From an uncultured Rhodospirillales bacterium (GTDB lineage: Bacteria > Pseudomonadota > Alphaproteobacteria > Acetobacterales > Acetobacteraceae), in NCBI GenBank assembly GCA_903844785.1, contig CAIMVB010000511.1, positions 1 through 5,758 on the forward strand: 5,758 nt of DNA. Direction: 5' to 3'. Below, in pieces: positions 1 through 5,758 of the stretch. The translations under genes and the position numbers were made by a program. The notes beneath the pieces were generated by a model, which was not told the DNA's origin, did no database searches, and saw only the letters and a program-made list of their open reading frames with translations. Each line of letters begins with the position of its first letter. The first letter of the stretch is position 1.

Positions 1-1
1 C

Positions 2-400
2 ACCAAGCTGATGGGCTTCGGCCACCGGGTCTATAAGAATTTCGACCCGCGCGCGAAGATCATGAAGGAAACCTGCCACGAAGTGCTGGCGGAACTCGGC
101 ATCAAGAATGAGCCGCTGCTGGATATGGCGATGGAAATGGAACGCATCGCGCTTTCCGATGATTATTTCGTCAGCCGCAAGCTTTATCCGAATGTGGATT
201 TCTATTCGGGCATCATCCTGAAGGCGATGGGCATTCCGACCCATATGTTCACCGTGCTGTTCGCCGTGGCGCGCACCGTAGGTTGGGTGAGCCAGTGGAA
301 GGAATTGATTGAAGACCCGAGCCAGCGCATTGGCCGCCCTCGTCAGGTCTATTCCGGTGCGGCGGAACGCCCCTTCGTGCCGATGGCGCTGCGGAGCTAA
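2..400 (+). CDS. gltA: Citrate synthase, C-terminal part (5' end outside window)
   Basis: Citrate synthase condenses acetyl-CoA and oxaloacetate to citrate, the entry step of the cytoplasmic TCA cycle. Only the last 132 codons are present; the frame is open from base 2 and the gene begins upstream. Visible family signatures are [10 protein letters not shown], whose histidine (codon at 23-25) matches E. coli His305, and PNVDFYSGI, whose aspartate (codon at 197-199) matches catalytic Asp362. ARTVGW and RPRQVYSG follow, supplying the conserved arginines that bind substrate carboxylates. The sequence resembles the larger, hexameric type II enzymes of Gram-negative bacteria. The stop codon TAA is at 398-400 and a strong hairpin begins 7 bases later, so this is probably the end of its transcript. 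No truncation or frameshift is seen. Identification is secure; the residue numbering by homology is from memory of the family. Confidence 0.97.
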   Translation, partial: TKLMGFGHRVYKNFDPRAKIMKETCHEVLAELGIKNEPLLDMAMEMERIALSDDYFVSRKLYPNVDFYSGIILKAMGIPTHMFTVLFAVARTVGWVSQWKELIEDPSQRIGRPRQVYSGAAERPFVPMALRS

Positions 401-406
401 TCAAGG

Positions 407-435
407 CTCCCCCAAGGCCCCGCGCCTTGGGGGAG
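407..435 (+). terminator. Hairpin after gltA, probable transcription terminator
   Basis: A perfect 11-bp stem (407-417 paired with 425-435) can extend to 12 bp through C418-G424, leaving a 5-base loop. It lies 6 bases after the gltA stop codon. The stem is very GC-rich and should be stable. The usual run of T directly after the stem is absent; only a short CTTTAA occurs at 441-446 and a T6 run at 473-478. It may therefore act with Rho, or mainly protect the 3' end of the mRNA. Confidence 0.65.
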
Positions 436-585
436 ACCACCTTTAACCCTGTGTCAGTACAAAAGCGCCCAATTTTTTAAGGCTTATCGTGTAATTATCC
501 GGGCATGGACGCCCCAGACTTTCTCCACCAGCCAGCCAAAATTCAGCTTAAATTTGCCCATCCTGGGAATAGAACCGCGTCGGCG

Positions 586-600
586 TTAACCTTTAATTCA
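586..600 (+). promoter_or_regulatory. CtrA-box-like motif upstream of the small ORF
   Basis: TTAA, seven bases, then TTCA lie 24 bases before the ATG at 625. The alphaproteobacterial cell-cycle and motility regulator CtrA binds TTAA-N7-TTAA, usually with CC after the first half; here the first half reads TTAACC and the second half has one mismatch. It sits in an AT-richer stretch (about 441-630) where a promoter would be expected. This is a motif match by eye only, and chance matches in AT-rich DNA are common. Confidence 0.25.
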
Positions 601-624
601 TCCTTGCGCCCTAAGCTTCATCCT

Positions 625-828
625 ATGGTTAGTCTGAATTCCATTGCTGCCGTTGCCCAGGAAATCGCGGCGAATGCCGGGATTATACAGGTGCGTTCGC
701 CAGTCCAGCCGGTGGATGTGCTGCGCAGCAATGTGCAGGGGCAACCTTCGCAGCGTTCGCTTGAAGCTGTGCCGCCGGCACCAGCCACGCCATTACCGCG
801 TGGTTCGCTGCTTGATCTGCGGGTCTGA
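625..828 (+). CDS. Small hypothetical protein, 67 aa
   Basis: I do not recognise this protein. The predicted product begins MVSLNSIAAVAQEIAANAG and is followed by a Gln/Ser/Pro-rich stretch, a PPAPATPLP segment and a C-terminal LLDLRV. It has no convincing signal peptide or membrane segment; the Ala/Ile-rich N-terminus could form an amphipathic helix. The frame stays open upstream to an ATG at 505. I prefer 625 because codons from there on use GTG, CTG and CAG like the neighbouring genes, whereas 505-624 has mixed, AT-richer codons and an unremarkable composition. Neither start has a good Shine-Dalgarno sequence. The gene stands alone between the gltA hairpin and a convergent glycosylase gene. 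A CtrA-like motif just upstream hints at cell-cycle or motility control, but nothing in the protein supports that. It could also be a chance ORF. Confidence 0.45.
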   Translation: MVSLNSIAAVAQEIAANAGIIQVRSPVQPVDVLRSNVQGQPSQRSLEAVPPAPATPLPRGSLLDLRV

Positions 829-866
829 AGCCTGGGTTTTGCGGCACTAGCCGCCCGGCGACACCT

Positions 867-893
867 GCGCCAAAGCGTTCACCCTTTTGGCGC
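867..893 (-). terminator. Hairpin across the end of the glycosylase gene
   Basis: An 8-bp perfect inverted repeat, GCGCCAAA (867-874) with TTTGGCGC (886-893), has an 11-base loop that contains the minus-strand stop codon (881-879). It lies between two convergent genes, so it could end transcription or protect the 3' end in either direction. No T tract follows it on either strand, so its role as an intrinsic terminator is uncertain. A smaller 5-bp hairpin (841-845 with 850-854) lies beside it. Confidence 0.35.
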
Positions 894-1541
894 CTCACCC
901 ATAAGCATGGGCTGAATACCCTTTACCACATCAACGAACATCTCCGGCGTCAGTCGCCGGGTTGAGGTATTGTAACGGCTGACATGGTAGGAGTCGGCCA
1001 GCACCAAACCATCTGGCAGATGGTGTTGGGCGCCATGGCGAAAGGGAAAACGGGCAGCCGGGATGCCTTTTGCGCGCAGCAGGGCATTATGCGCCACAAC
1101 ACCCAAGGCCAGCACCACCCGCAAATTAGACATGGCGGCCAGTTCAGCCTTCAGGAAATCATTGCAGGCACGGATTTCCACCGGCAGAGGCAGGTTTTCC
1201 GGCGGCACGCAACGCACCGCATTGGCGATACGGCACCCGGTCAGTTCCATCCCATCCTTTGGATCTTCGCCATAGGCACCGCGCGCCAAGCCATGGGTGA
1301 GCAGCGTCCCGTACAGCAGTTTTCCTGCGTAATCCCCGGTGAAGGGCCGCCCCGTACGGTTGGCGCCCCTTACCCCGGGGGCGAGGCCAAGCACGAGTAA
1401 CGGCGCCGCCTGCTGCCCCCAGGAAGGGACAGGCGCGTTATGCCAGGAAGGTTCCTTGGCGCGATTGGCCGCGCGATATGCCGCAAGCCTTGGGCAAAGC
1501 GCACAGTCGCGCCCCGGCGCCGACGGGGCCGCTGCCTTCAT
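879..1541 (-). CDS. Uracil-DNA glycosylase, family 5 (UDGb-like)
   Basis: This 220-aa enzyme is predicted to cut uracil, and in this family also other deaminated bases such as hypoxanthine, from DNA as the first step of base-excision repair. Motif 1 reads GLAPG (52-56) and is followed by ANRTGRPFTGD (60-70), the typical family 5 signature; D70 corresponds to the aspartate proposed to act in Thermus UDGb. Motif 2 is HVSRYNT (186-192), followed by RRLT, where the better-known form is HPSxxNT. Four cysteines fit the family 4/5 iron-sulfur cluster: C13 and C16 (CxxC), C111 in RCVPPEN, and C126. C103 is an extra cysteine. The start codon overlaps the stop of the NYN gene (ATGA, 1541-1538) and has no well-placed Shine-Dalgarno, so translation is probably coupled. 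The length is normal for the family and no break is seen. Confidence 0.93.
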   Translation of the reverse strand: MKAAAPSAPGRDCALCPRLAAYRAANRAKEPSWHNAPVPSWGQQAAPLLVLGLAPGVRGANRTGRPFTGDYAGKLLYGTLLTHGLARGAYGEDPKDGMELTGCRIANAVRCVPPENLPLPVEIRACNDFLKAELAAMSNLRVVLALGVVAHNALLRAKGIPAARFPFRHGAQHHLPDGLVLADSYHVSRYNTSTRRLTPEMFVDVVKGIQPMLMGEAPKG

Positions 1542-2194
1542 TCCGGTTCGATTTCCGGCGCCTCTCCATACGGATCGGCGGGGGTGATGCGGCTTGCCCG
1601 CGCACCATTCGTGGGCGGGGGCGGCGCCGGGCGGGCGCGCTGTTCGGGCGCGCGGCGAGCGATTTCCTGGCCGATATCAGCCAGTTCCAGAAAGCCATCG
1701 GCCTGGCGGCGCAATTCATCGGCGATCATGGGGGGCTGGCTTTCCATCGTGGAAACCACCGTCACCTTCACGCCTTGGCGTTGCACCGCTTCAACCACGC
1801 GGCGGAAATCGCCATCGCCGGAAATCAGCACCGCATGATCAAGATGCGGGGCGAGTTCCATCATATCCACCGCCAATTCGATATCCATATTGCCCTTGAT
1901 TCGCCGGCGCCCGGTGGGGTCAGCCTGTTCCTTGGCGGGCTTGGTCACCACCCGCCAGCCATTATAGGCCAGCCAATCGGTCAATGGGCGAAGCGGGGAA
2001 TAATCCTCAGTCTCGATCAGGGCGGTGTAGTAGCAGGCCCGCACCAGATAGGTAGAACTGCCGAAAAACCGCAGCATGGCGGCGAAATCCACCTCAAAGC
2101 CAAGGGCCCGGGTAGCGTGATATAGGTTGGCGCCATCGACAAAAAGTCCAACGCGTTCCACGCCTGAGGCGCGTCTTCCATGTTGAGCAGACAT
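1538..2194 (-). CDS. NYN domain protein, LabA/DUF88 family, putative ribonuclease
   Basis: The product is a 218-aa PIN-like NYN fold protein, predicted to be a metal-dependent ribonuclease; its substrate is unknown. Acidic motifs are in the expected order: FVDGANLY (D20, N23), KGNMDIELAVDMME (D104, D110) and LISGDGDF (D127, D129). Together these form the metal site of the NYN/PIN superfamily. The segment VTVVSTMESQPPMIADELRRQADGF-like after it (about 144-168) is the usual LabA-type ending. The last 45 or so residues are Pro/Ala/Arg- and then acid-rich and are likely disordered. I take ATG at 2194 as the start: AAAGGA lies 6 bases upstream (2206-2201), whereas the in-frame TTG at 2197 is only 3 bases from it. 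It is the first gene of a two-gene minus-strand unit with the glycosylase. Family assignment is firm; cellular function is not known. Confidence 0.9.
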   Translation of the reverse strand: MSAQHGRRASGVERVGLFVDGANLYHATRALGFEVDFAAMLRFFGSSTYLVRACYYTALIETEDYSPLRPLTDWLAYNGWRVVTKPAKEQADPTGRRRIKGNMDIELAVDMMELAPHLDHAVLISGDGDFRRVVEAVQRQGVKVTVVSTMESQPPMIADELRRQADGFLELADIGQEIARRAPEQRARPAPPPPTNGARASRITPADPYGEAPEIEPE

Positions 2195-2231
2195 CAAATA
2201 TCCTTTGATTATCCAAACGAGTGATCAAATA
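2193..2231. repeat. Phased ATCAAA/TTTGAT repeats in divergent promoter region
   Basis: ATCAAATA occurs at 2193-2200 and again at 2224-2231, and the inverted form TTTGAT is at 2204-2209. Start-to-start distances are 11, 20 and 31 bp, close to whole turns of B-DNA. The array fills much of the 73-bp gap between the divergent NYN and folK genes, and the first copy covers the NYN start codon. It could be an operator for a regulator of one or both genes. The region is AT-rich, so chance repetition cannot be excluded. Confidence 0.35.
2201..2206 (-). promoter_or_regulatory. Ribosome binding site of the NYN gene
   Basis: On the minus strand the sequence is AAAGGA, 6 bases before ATG 2194. This spacing decides in favour of ATG 2194 over the adjacent in-frame TTG at 2197. 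It overlaps the middle TTTGAT element of the intergenic repeats. Confidence 0.7.
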
Positions 2232-2267
2232 CCGAATGCTTCCTTACACGAACGATAACGATCTGTC

Positions 2268-2774
2268 ATGTCATGGGCTCTGATTGCCATTGGCGCCAAC
2301 CTGCCGGCGGGTAATGGCGCTTCGCCAATCGAAACTTGCAAGGCGGCACTCACCGCGCTCAAGGCCCTGCCGCGGCTTCGGCTTGTGGCGGCGTCTCGCT
2401 GGTGGGAAAGCGCGCCCATCCCGCCTGACCCGGCCTCACCACGCTATGTGAATGGCGTTGCGCTGCTGGAAGGGGCGGCAGAACCGGCCAGCCTGCTTGC
2501 TGCCTTGCAAGGGATTGAAAACGCCTTTGGCCGCACCCGGCCCTATCCGAATGCGCCGCGCGTCCTGGACCTGGACATCATTGATATGGACGGGCTGCTG
2601 CGGGATGGCCCGGACCCGGTGCTGCCCCATCCGCGCGCCCATCTGCGCGGTTTTGTGCTGCAACCCCTGGCCGAGGTTGCGCCGGGCTGGGTCCACCCAA
2701 GTCTCAAACAGTCTGTAGCGGCGCTGATCGCTGCCCTGCCGCCGCAGGATTTGCGGCCCATCGCCACGGCGTGA
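2268..2774 (+). CDS. folK: 2-amino-4-hydroxy-6-hydroxymethyldihydropteridine diphosphokinase (HPPK)
   Basis: HPPK transfers pyrophosphate from ATP to 6-hydroxymethyl-7,8-dihydropterin, making the substrate for dihydropteroate synthase in folate synthesis; it is cytoplasmic. The 168-aa product has the N-terminal AIGANL strand-turn, SRWWESAPI (43-51), RYVNGV (59-64) that lines the pterin pocket, and RVLDLDI (98-104), where D101 and D103 are the magnesium ligands and R98 a catalytic arginine. HPRAHLRGFVLQPLAEVAP (121-139) is the usual closing motif. Length is normal. The start at 2268 is fixed by an in-frame TAA at 2256-2258. There is no clear Shine-Dalgarno before it, so initiation may be weak or the mRNA may have a short leader. 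No other folate genes are next to it; it heads the run to rpoZ, rsh and acpS. Confidence 0.95.
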   Translation: MSWALIAIGANLPAGNGASPIETCKAALTALKALPRLRLVAASRWWESAPIPPDPASPRYVNGVALLEGAAEPASLLAALQGIENAFGRTRPYPNAPRVLDLDIIDMDGLLRDGPDPVLPHPRAHLRGFVLQPLAEVAPGWVHPSLKQSVAALIAALPPQDLRPIATA

Positions 2775-2795
2775 TGGCCCAGGCGCTTGAAATCC

Positions 2796-2824
2796 TTGCA
2801 AAGCGGCGCGGGGACGATTATCTG
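2796..2824 (+). promoter_or_regulatory. Possible promoter for rpoZ-rsh-acpS
   Basis: TTGCAA (2796-2801) and TATCTG (2819-2824) are separated by 17 bases and lie 68 bases before the rpoZ ATG. This is a loose match to the housekeeping sigma-70 consensus, which is itself relaxed in Alphaproteobacteria. The 117-bp spacer after folK is long for an operon junction, which makes a promoter plausible here. Confidence 0.3.
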
Positions 2825-2842
2825 AAGAGCAGAACCGGTTCA

Positions 2843-2876
2843 GCCGGGCGCCCGGCCCCCGCCGCGCGCCCCTTTT
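2843..2876 (+). promoter_or_regulatory. GC-rich palindrome and possible attenuator before rpoZ
   Basis: A perfect 14-base palindrome, GCCGGGCGCCCGGC, lies at 2843-2856. An alternative pairing joins GGGCGC (2846-2851) with GCGCCC (2866-2871), and this is followed after one base by TTTT and then GTCTTT. The two structures exclude each other, and the second resembles an intrinsic terminator in the rpoZ leader. It could end part of the transcripts from folK or adjust rpoZ expression. The stem is only 6 bp with a 14-base loop, so the call is tentative. Confidence 0.35.
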
Positions 2877-2891
2877 GTCTTTGGAGCCCTC

Positions 2892-3284
2892 ATGGCGCGC
2901 GTTACCGTTGAAGACTGCATCGAAAAAATCCCCAACCGCTTTGAACTCGTCCTGATGGCCGCGCAGCGTGCGCGCAATATCAGCCGCGGTGAGCAAATCA
3001 CGATTGACCGGGATAATGACAAGAACCCGGTCGTGGCTTTGCGCGAAATCGCCGAGGAAAAGGCCGATCTTCCTGCGCTGGAAGCTGATTTGATCAAATC
3101 CCTGCAGCGCGCGCCGGAACCGGAGCCTGCTGAGGAAGAAGTGATCGACCTGATCGCGACCGATGAAAACATCTTTGGCATCATGGATGTGCAGGAAGAG
3201 GCCCTGCCCGAAGCCGGCGCCGAAGACATGGCGCCAGATGATCTGGAAGCCGCCATCGCCGCCGAGCTTGGCGGCAAGCGATAG
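2892..3284 (+). CDS. rpoZ: DNA-directed RNA polymerase omega subunit
   Basis: Omega helps assemble RNA polymerase by binding the beta-prime C-terminal region, and in proteobacteria it contributes to a ppGpp-binding site on the enzyme. The 130-aa product begins [19 protein letters not shown], then has [11 protein letters not shown] (23-33) and [12 protein letters not shown] (44-55), all core omega motifs. After about residue 60 comes an acid-rich tail (PEPEPAEEE near 75-83, then DENIFGI and [11 protein letters not shown]) absent from the 91-aa E. coli protein; longer omegas are usual in Alphaproteobacteria. The start is supported by GGAG at 2883-2886, 5 bases before ATG. The stop TAG is 8 bases before the preferred rsh start, so the two genes are cotranscribed and probably translationally coupled. 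Identification is secure. Confidence 0.96.
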   Translation: MARVTVEDCIEKIPNRFELVLMAAQRARNISRGEQITIDRDNDKNPVVALREIAEEKADLPALEADLIKSLQRAPEPEPAEEEVIDLIATDENIFGIMDVQEEALPEAGAEDMAPDDLEAAIAAELGGKR

Positions 3285-3286
3285 GA
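3283..3286 (+). promoter_or_regulatory. Ribosome binding site of rsh, overlapping the rpoZ stop
   Basis: AGGA shares its AG with the rpoZ TAG stop. It is 6 bases before ATG 3293 but directly abuts ATG 3287, so it favours 3293 as the start. The same arrangement is found at the rsh-acpS junction. Confidence 0.6.
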
Positions 3287-3292
3287 ATGCCG

Positions 3293-5572
3293 ATGGGGCG
3301 AAGCAACAGCCTCTGCTTCCCCCCGGAATTTCCCCGCGCGCCTGAAGGGCTGGCCGCGGGGCGCGCCCTTTCGCCCGGTGCTGAACTCGCTTCCCGCGTT
3401 ACTGCTTACGACCCGCGCGCCGATGCCGCGCTGATTGCCAGCGCCTATGACGTGGCGTCTGAAGCCCATGCGCCACAGCGGCGCGATGATGGCCAGCCCT
3501 ATATCGTGCACCCCTTGGCGGTGGCGGAAATTCTGGCGGGGTATCGGCTGGATACCGGGTCCATCATCACCGCACTATTGCATGACACGGTTGAAGATAC
3601 GCCGCTCAAGCTTGGCGATATTGAAGGCCGCTTCGGCAAGGAAGTGGCACGGCTTGTCGATGGCGTCACCAAGCTGACGCGGCTTGAACTGCAATCTGAA
3701 CGCACCAAACAGGCTGAAAATTTCCGCAAACTTGTCCTTGCCATGAGCGAGGATATCCGCGTGCTGCTGATCAAGCTCGCGGATCGGCTGCATAATATGC
3801 GGACCATCTCAGGGATGCCGCAGCCAGAACGCCGCCGCAAACAAGCGCGCGAAACGCTGGAAATTTACGCACCACTCGCTGAGCGCATCGGCATGGATGC
3901 GCTAAAGACCGAATTGGAAACCCTGTCCTTCCGCGAAATGAATGCGGAAGCCTGGCAGACCATTGCCGCGCGCCTGACTTATCTGCGCGGCCAGGGTGCA
4001 GATTTGATTGCGGAGATCGAGGCGGATTTGCGCCGGGTTTTGGGCGATGCAGGCGTGACTGTTGTCGATATTCAAGGGCGGGAAAAATCGCCCTATTCCA
4101 TCTGGCTCAAGATGCAGAAGAAGAATGTCGCGTTCGAACAATTATCCGACATCATGGCGTTTCGCATCATCGTGCCGGATAAGGGTGATTGCTACGCGGC
4201 GCTTGGCGCCATCCATTCCGCCTATCGCGTGGTGCCGGGCCGCTTCAAGGATTGGATTTCAACGCCCAAGACCAATGGGTATCAAAGCGTCCATACCGGC
4301 GTGACGGTGCCGGAACGGCGCAATGCCAAGATTGAAGTGCAAATCCGCACCAAGGAAATGCATGATATCGCGGAAAATGGTGTGGCGGCGCATTGGTCCT
4401 ATAAGCAAGGTGCCCCAGATGCGCGCGATCAACGCCGCTACCCTTGGGTGCGCGACCTTTTGGAAATTCTGGAAAATGCGGTGGAGCCGCAGGAATTTCT
4501 GGAACACACCAAGCTTGAACTGCACCGTGATCGGGTTTTCTGCTTCACGCCCAAAGGCGATTTGATCGAATTGCCGCGTGGCGCCACGCCAGTTGACTTC
4601 GCCTATGAGGTCCATAGCCAGGTCGGCGATACCACTGTTGGCGCCAAGGTGAATGGCAAGATCGTACCGCTGCGCCATGCGCTGGAAAATGGCGATCAGG
4701 TGGAAATCATCACCGCGCGCGGCGGCACGCCCAATCCGGGGTGGGAACGCTTTGTTGTCACCGGCAAGGCGCGGGCGCGCATCCGCCGCGTTAATCACGC
4801 ACGCCAGCGTTCCGAACAACGTGAAGAAGGCCGCAGCGCCATTGCCAAGGCGTTCCGCGCCGCAGGGCTCGATTTTTCTGAAAAGCTCGCTGAACCCGCG
4901 ATCAAGCCGCTGAAGCAGGCGGATTTTGAGGCGATGTGCGTGGCCGTTGCCACCGGCAACCTGTCGCCGCGCGATGTGCTGCATACTGCTGTGCCGGAAT
5001 TACGCAGCGCCGCGCGCGGGGCGGACCCGCTGCCATTGGCACGCCCGCGCGGGCGGCTTGGTGCGGGGCCCACGCTGATGCCGGGCAAGGCCGAACGCCC
5101 TTCGGCGGCCAAGCGCGATGCCGCGATGGGGGTGAAGGGGCTGGTCACCGGCATGGCGGTCAGCTTTGCCGGTTGCTGCCACCCGCTGCCGGGGGATCGT
5201 ATTCTTGGCATTGTCACCACTGGGCGCGGGGTCACGATCCATCGCCAGGATTGCCACGGGCTGCAGGCTTTCGCGGCCACGCCCGAGCGCTTCATTGATG
5301 TGGATTGGGATTATGAGGGTGCCAACAAGGGGGCGCATGTGGCGCGGGTGGAATTGGTGGCGGAAAACCGCCCGGATGCGCTGGCGGGTGTCACTACCGC
5401 GATCGCGCGACAGGAAGGCGCGGTGAATAGCCTTCGCATTACCAACCGCGCTGCCGAATGGTGCGAAGTGATGGTGGATGTAGAAGTACGCGATATTTCC
5501 CACCTGACTGCCGTGCTGGCGGCGCTGCGCGCCTGCCCTGGCATCACCCAGGTGGAACGCGGCAAGGGTTAG
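3293..5572 (+). CDS. rsh: Bifunctional (p)ppGpp synthetase/hydrolase (RelA/SpoT homologue)
   Basis: This cytoplasmic enzyme makes (p)ppGpp from ATP and GDP/GTP and also hydrolyses it, setting the stringent response. Numbering is from ATG 3293 (759 aa); in-frame ATG 3287 would add two residues. The HD hydrolase domain (about 45-190) has H73, H97-D98, E101-D102 and the [11 protein letters not shown] helix with D164 and N168, all intact. The synthetase domain (about 230-372) has [14 protein letters not shown]286, the RFKD motif (317-320) typical of bifunctional enzymes instead of RelA's ExDD, GYQSVHT, EVQIRT (E348) and AAHWSYK. Then come the TGS domain (414-474), a helical region, a Cys/His motif (C628, C629, H630, C654) and a C-terminal ACT domain (about 684-756). 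The first 30 or so residues and a Pro/Arg/Gly-rich linker (about 575-608) look disordered. It is probably the only long RSH in the genome, as is usual for Alphaproteobacteria. The symbols relA or spoT are also used. Confidence 0.96.
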   Translation: MGRSNSLCFPPEFPRAPEGLAAGRALSPGAELASRVTAYDPRADAALIASAYDVASEAHAPQRRDDGQPYIVHPLAVAEILAGYRLDTGSIITALLHDTVEDTPLKLGDIEGRFGKEVARLVDGVTKLTRLELQSERTKQAENFRKLVLAMSEDIRVLLIKLADRLHNMRTISGMPQPERRRKQARETLEIYAPLAERIGMDALKTELETLSFREMNAEAWQTIAARLTYLRGQGADLIAEIEADLRRVLGDAGVTVVDIQGREKSPYSIWLKMQKKNVAFEQLSDIMAFRIIVPDKGDCYAALGAIHSAYRVVPGRFKDWISTPKTNGYQSVHTGVTVPERRNAKIEVQIRTKEMHDIAENGVAAHWSYKQGAPDARDQRRYPWVRDLLEILENAVEPQEFLEHTKLELHRDRVFCFTPKGDLIELPRGATPVDFAYEVHSQVGDTTVGAKVNGKIVPLRHALENGDQVEIITARGGTPNPGWERFVVTGKARARIRRVNHARQRSEQREEGRSAIAKAFRAAGLDFSEKLAEPAIKPLKQADFEAMCVAVATGNLSPRDVLHTAVPELRSAARGADPLPLARPRGRLGAGPTLMPGKAERPSAAKRDAAMGVKGLVTGMAVSFAGCCHPLPGDRILGIVTTGRGVTIHRQDCHGLQAFAATPERFIDVDWDYEGANKGAHVARVELVAENRPDALAGVTTAIARQEGAVNSLRITNRAAEWCEVMVDVEVRDISHLTAVLAALRACPGITQVERGKG

Positions 5573-5574
5573 GA
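5571..5574 (+). promoter_or_regulatory. Ribosome binding site of acpS, overlapping the rsh stop
   Basis: AGGA begins within the rsh TAG stop and lies 6 bases before the acpS ATG. Ribosomes finishing rsh could restart directly, which suggests coupled translation. Confidence 0.6.
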
Positions 5575-5580
5575 CAGCCC

Positions 5581-5758
5581 ATGATCATCGGCATTGGTTC
5601 GGATATTCTGGATATCCGGCGTATCGAACGCACCATTGAACGCCATGGGGACCGCTTTCTGGAGCGGATCTTCACCACGGCGGAGCGCGCCAAGGCGGAA
5701 AAGCGGACGGAACGCATCCGCGCCGCCACCTATGCCAAGCGCTTCGCGGCGAAGGAAG
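5581..5758 (+). CDS. acpS: Holo-[acyl-carrier-protein] synthase, N-terminal part (3' end outside window)
   Basis: AcpS moves 4'-phosphopantetheine from coenzyme A onto a serine of acyl carrier protein, activating it for fatty acid synthesis in the cytoplasm. The 59 codons present begin [16 protein letters not shown], where D8 is the conserved magnesium-binding aspartate. The segment [12 protein letters not shown] (25-36) matches the family's F-L-x-R-x-F-T-x-x-E pattern, and YAKRFAAKE (51-59) carries the second metal ligand, E59, just before the window edge. The start is 8 bases after the rsh stop and has AGGA at 5571-5574. A full-length protein of about 120-140 residues is expected. Its place after rsh matches the common alphaproteobacterial order, in which lepB, rnc and era often follow; that continuation is not visible here. 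Confidence 0.95.
   Translation, partial: MIIGIGSDILDIRRIERTIERHGDRFLERIFTTAERAKAEKRTERIRAATYAKRFAAKE

Noticed and set aside
473..498. T6 run and TAATTAT as a promoter or terminator tail behind gltA
   Set aside because: The T run is too far (37 bases) from the hairpin at 407-435 to act as its tail, and no -35 element is found at a proper distance from TAATTAT.
505..624. N-terminal extension of the small ORF to ATG 505
   Set aside because: Codon use in this part is unlike the rest of the window, there is no Shine-Dalgarno before 505, and the stretch contains the likely promoter and the CtrA-like motif.
1478..2125. Open frame of 215 codons on the plus strand opposite the NYN gene
   Set aside because: It is the complement of the NYN coding sequence, with a His/Gly/Pro-rich composition and no domain. 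The minus-strand frame has clear NYN motifs.
2195..2197. TTG at 2197 as start of the NYN gene
   Set aside because: It is only 3 bases from the AAAGGA ribosome binding site, while the next codon, ATG at 2194, has the normal 6-base spacing.
2840..3511. Open frame of 223 codons on the minus strand across rpoZ and the start of rsh
   Set aside because: It is antisense to two firmly identified genes; its Ser/Arg/Ala-rich composition is typical of a reverse-frame artefact.
4259..4984. Long open frame of 241 codons on the minus strand inside rsh
   Set aside because: It lies fully antisense to the conserved synthetase and TGS regions of rsh, has no recognisable motif, and is the kind of shadow frame expected opposite GC-rich coding sequence.
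1..5758. Search for CRISPR arrays, transposase genes, tRNAs, attachment sites or toxin-antitoxin pairs
   Set aside because: No regularly spaced repeats, terminal inverted repeats, tRNA-like cloverleaf ends or matching protein motifs were seen. The NYN protein has a PIN-like fold, but no antitoxin-like partner lies upstream of it.

Overview
The window looks like ordinary chromosomal DNA of an alphaproteobacterium. The best guess is Rhodospirillales/Acetobacteraceae-like, inferred from gene order and protein style without a database search. Supporting signs are moderately high GC with GC-rich third codon positions, an omega subunit with a long acidic C-terminal tail, a single bifunctional Rel/SpoT-type (p)ppGpp enzyme, and the order folK-rpoZ-rsh-acpS. 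I see no insertion sequence, integrase, tRNA, rRNA, CRISPR array or other mobile feature.

Layout. Bases 2-400 hold the 3' end of citrate synthase (gltA), followed by a strong GC-rich hairpin. Bases 401-624 are AT-richer and apparently non-coding; they end in a CtrA-box-like sequence just ahead of a small unrecognised ORF (625-828). A minus-strand pair follows: a NYN/LabA-type nuclease-fold protein (2194 down to 1538), whose stop codon overlaps the start of a family 5 uracil-DNA glycosylase (1541 down to 879). A 73-bp divergent intergenic region carrying spaced TTTGAT/ATCAAA repeats separates this pair from a plus-strand run: folK (2268-2774), a 117-bp GC-rich spacer, rpoZ (2892-3284), rsh (3293-5572) and the start of acpS (5581 to the window edge).

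How the genes relate. The plus-strand run combines folate synthesis (FolK), the RNA polymerase omega subunit, the ppGpp synthetase/hydrolase and the enzyme that activates acyl carrier protein. In proteobacteria omega forms part of a ppGpp-binding site on RNA polymerase, so rpoZ next to rsh pairs the alarmone enzyme with part of its target. The rpoZ-rsh and rsh-acpS junctions are very tight and both place a Shine-Dalgarno AGGA over the upstream TAG stop, which indicates one transcript and coupled translation. The minus-strand pair joins a predicted nuclease to a base-excision repair enzyme by an ATGA overlap.

Nothing here amounts to a clearly new system. The items most worth a second look are the NYN-glycosylase pair, the repeats in the divergent promoter region, and the small unrecognised ORF behind gltA.
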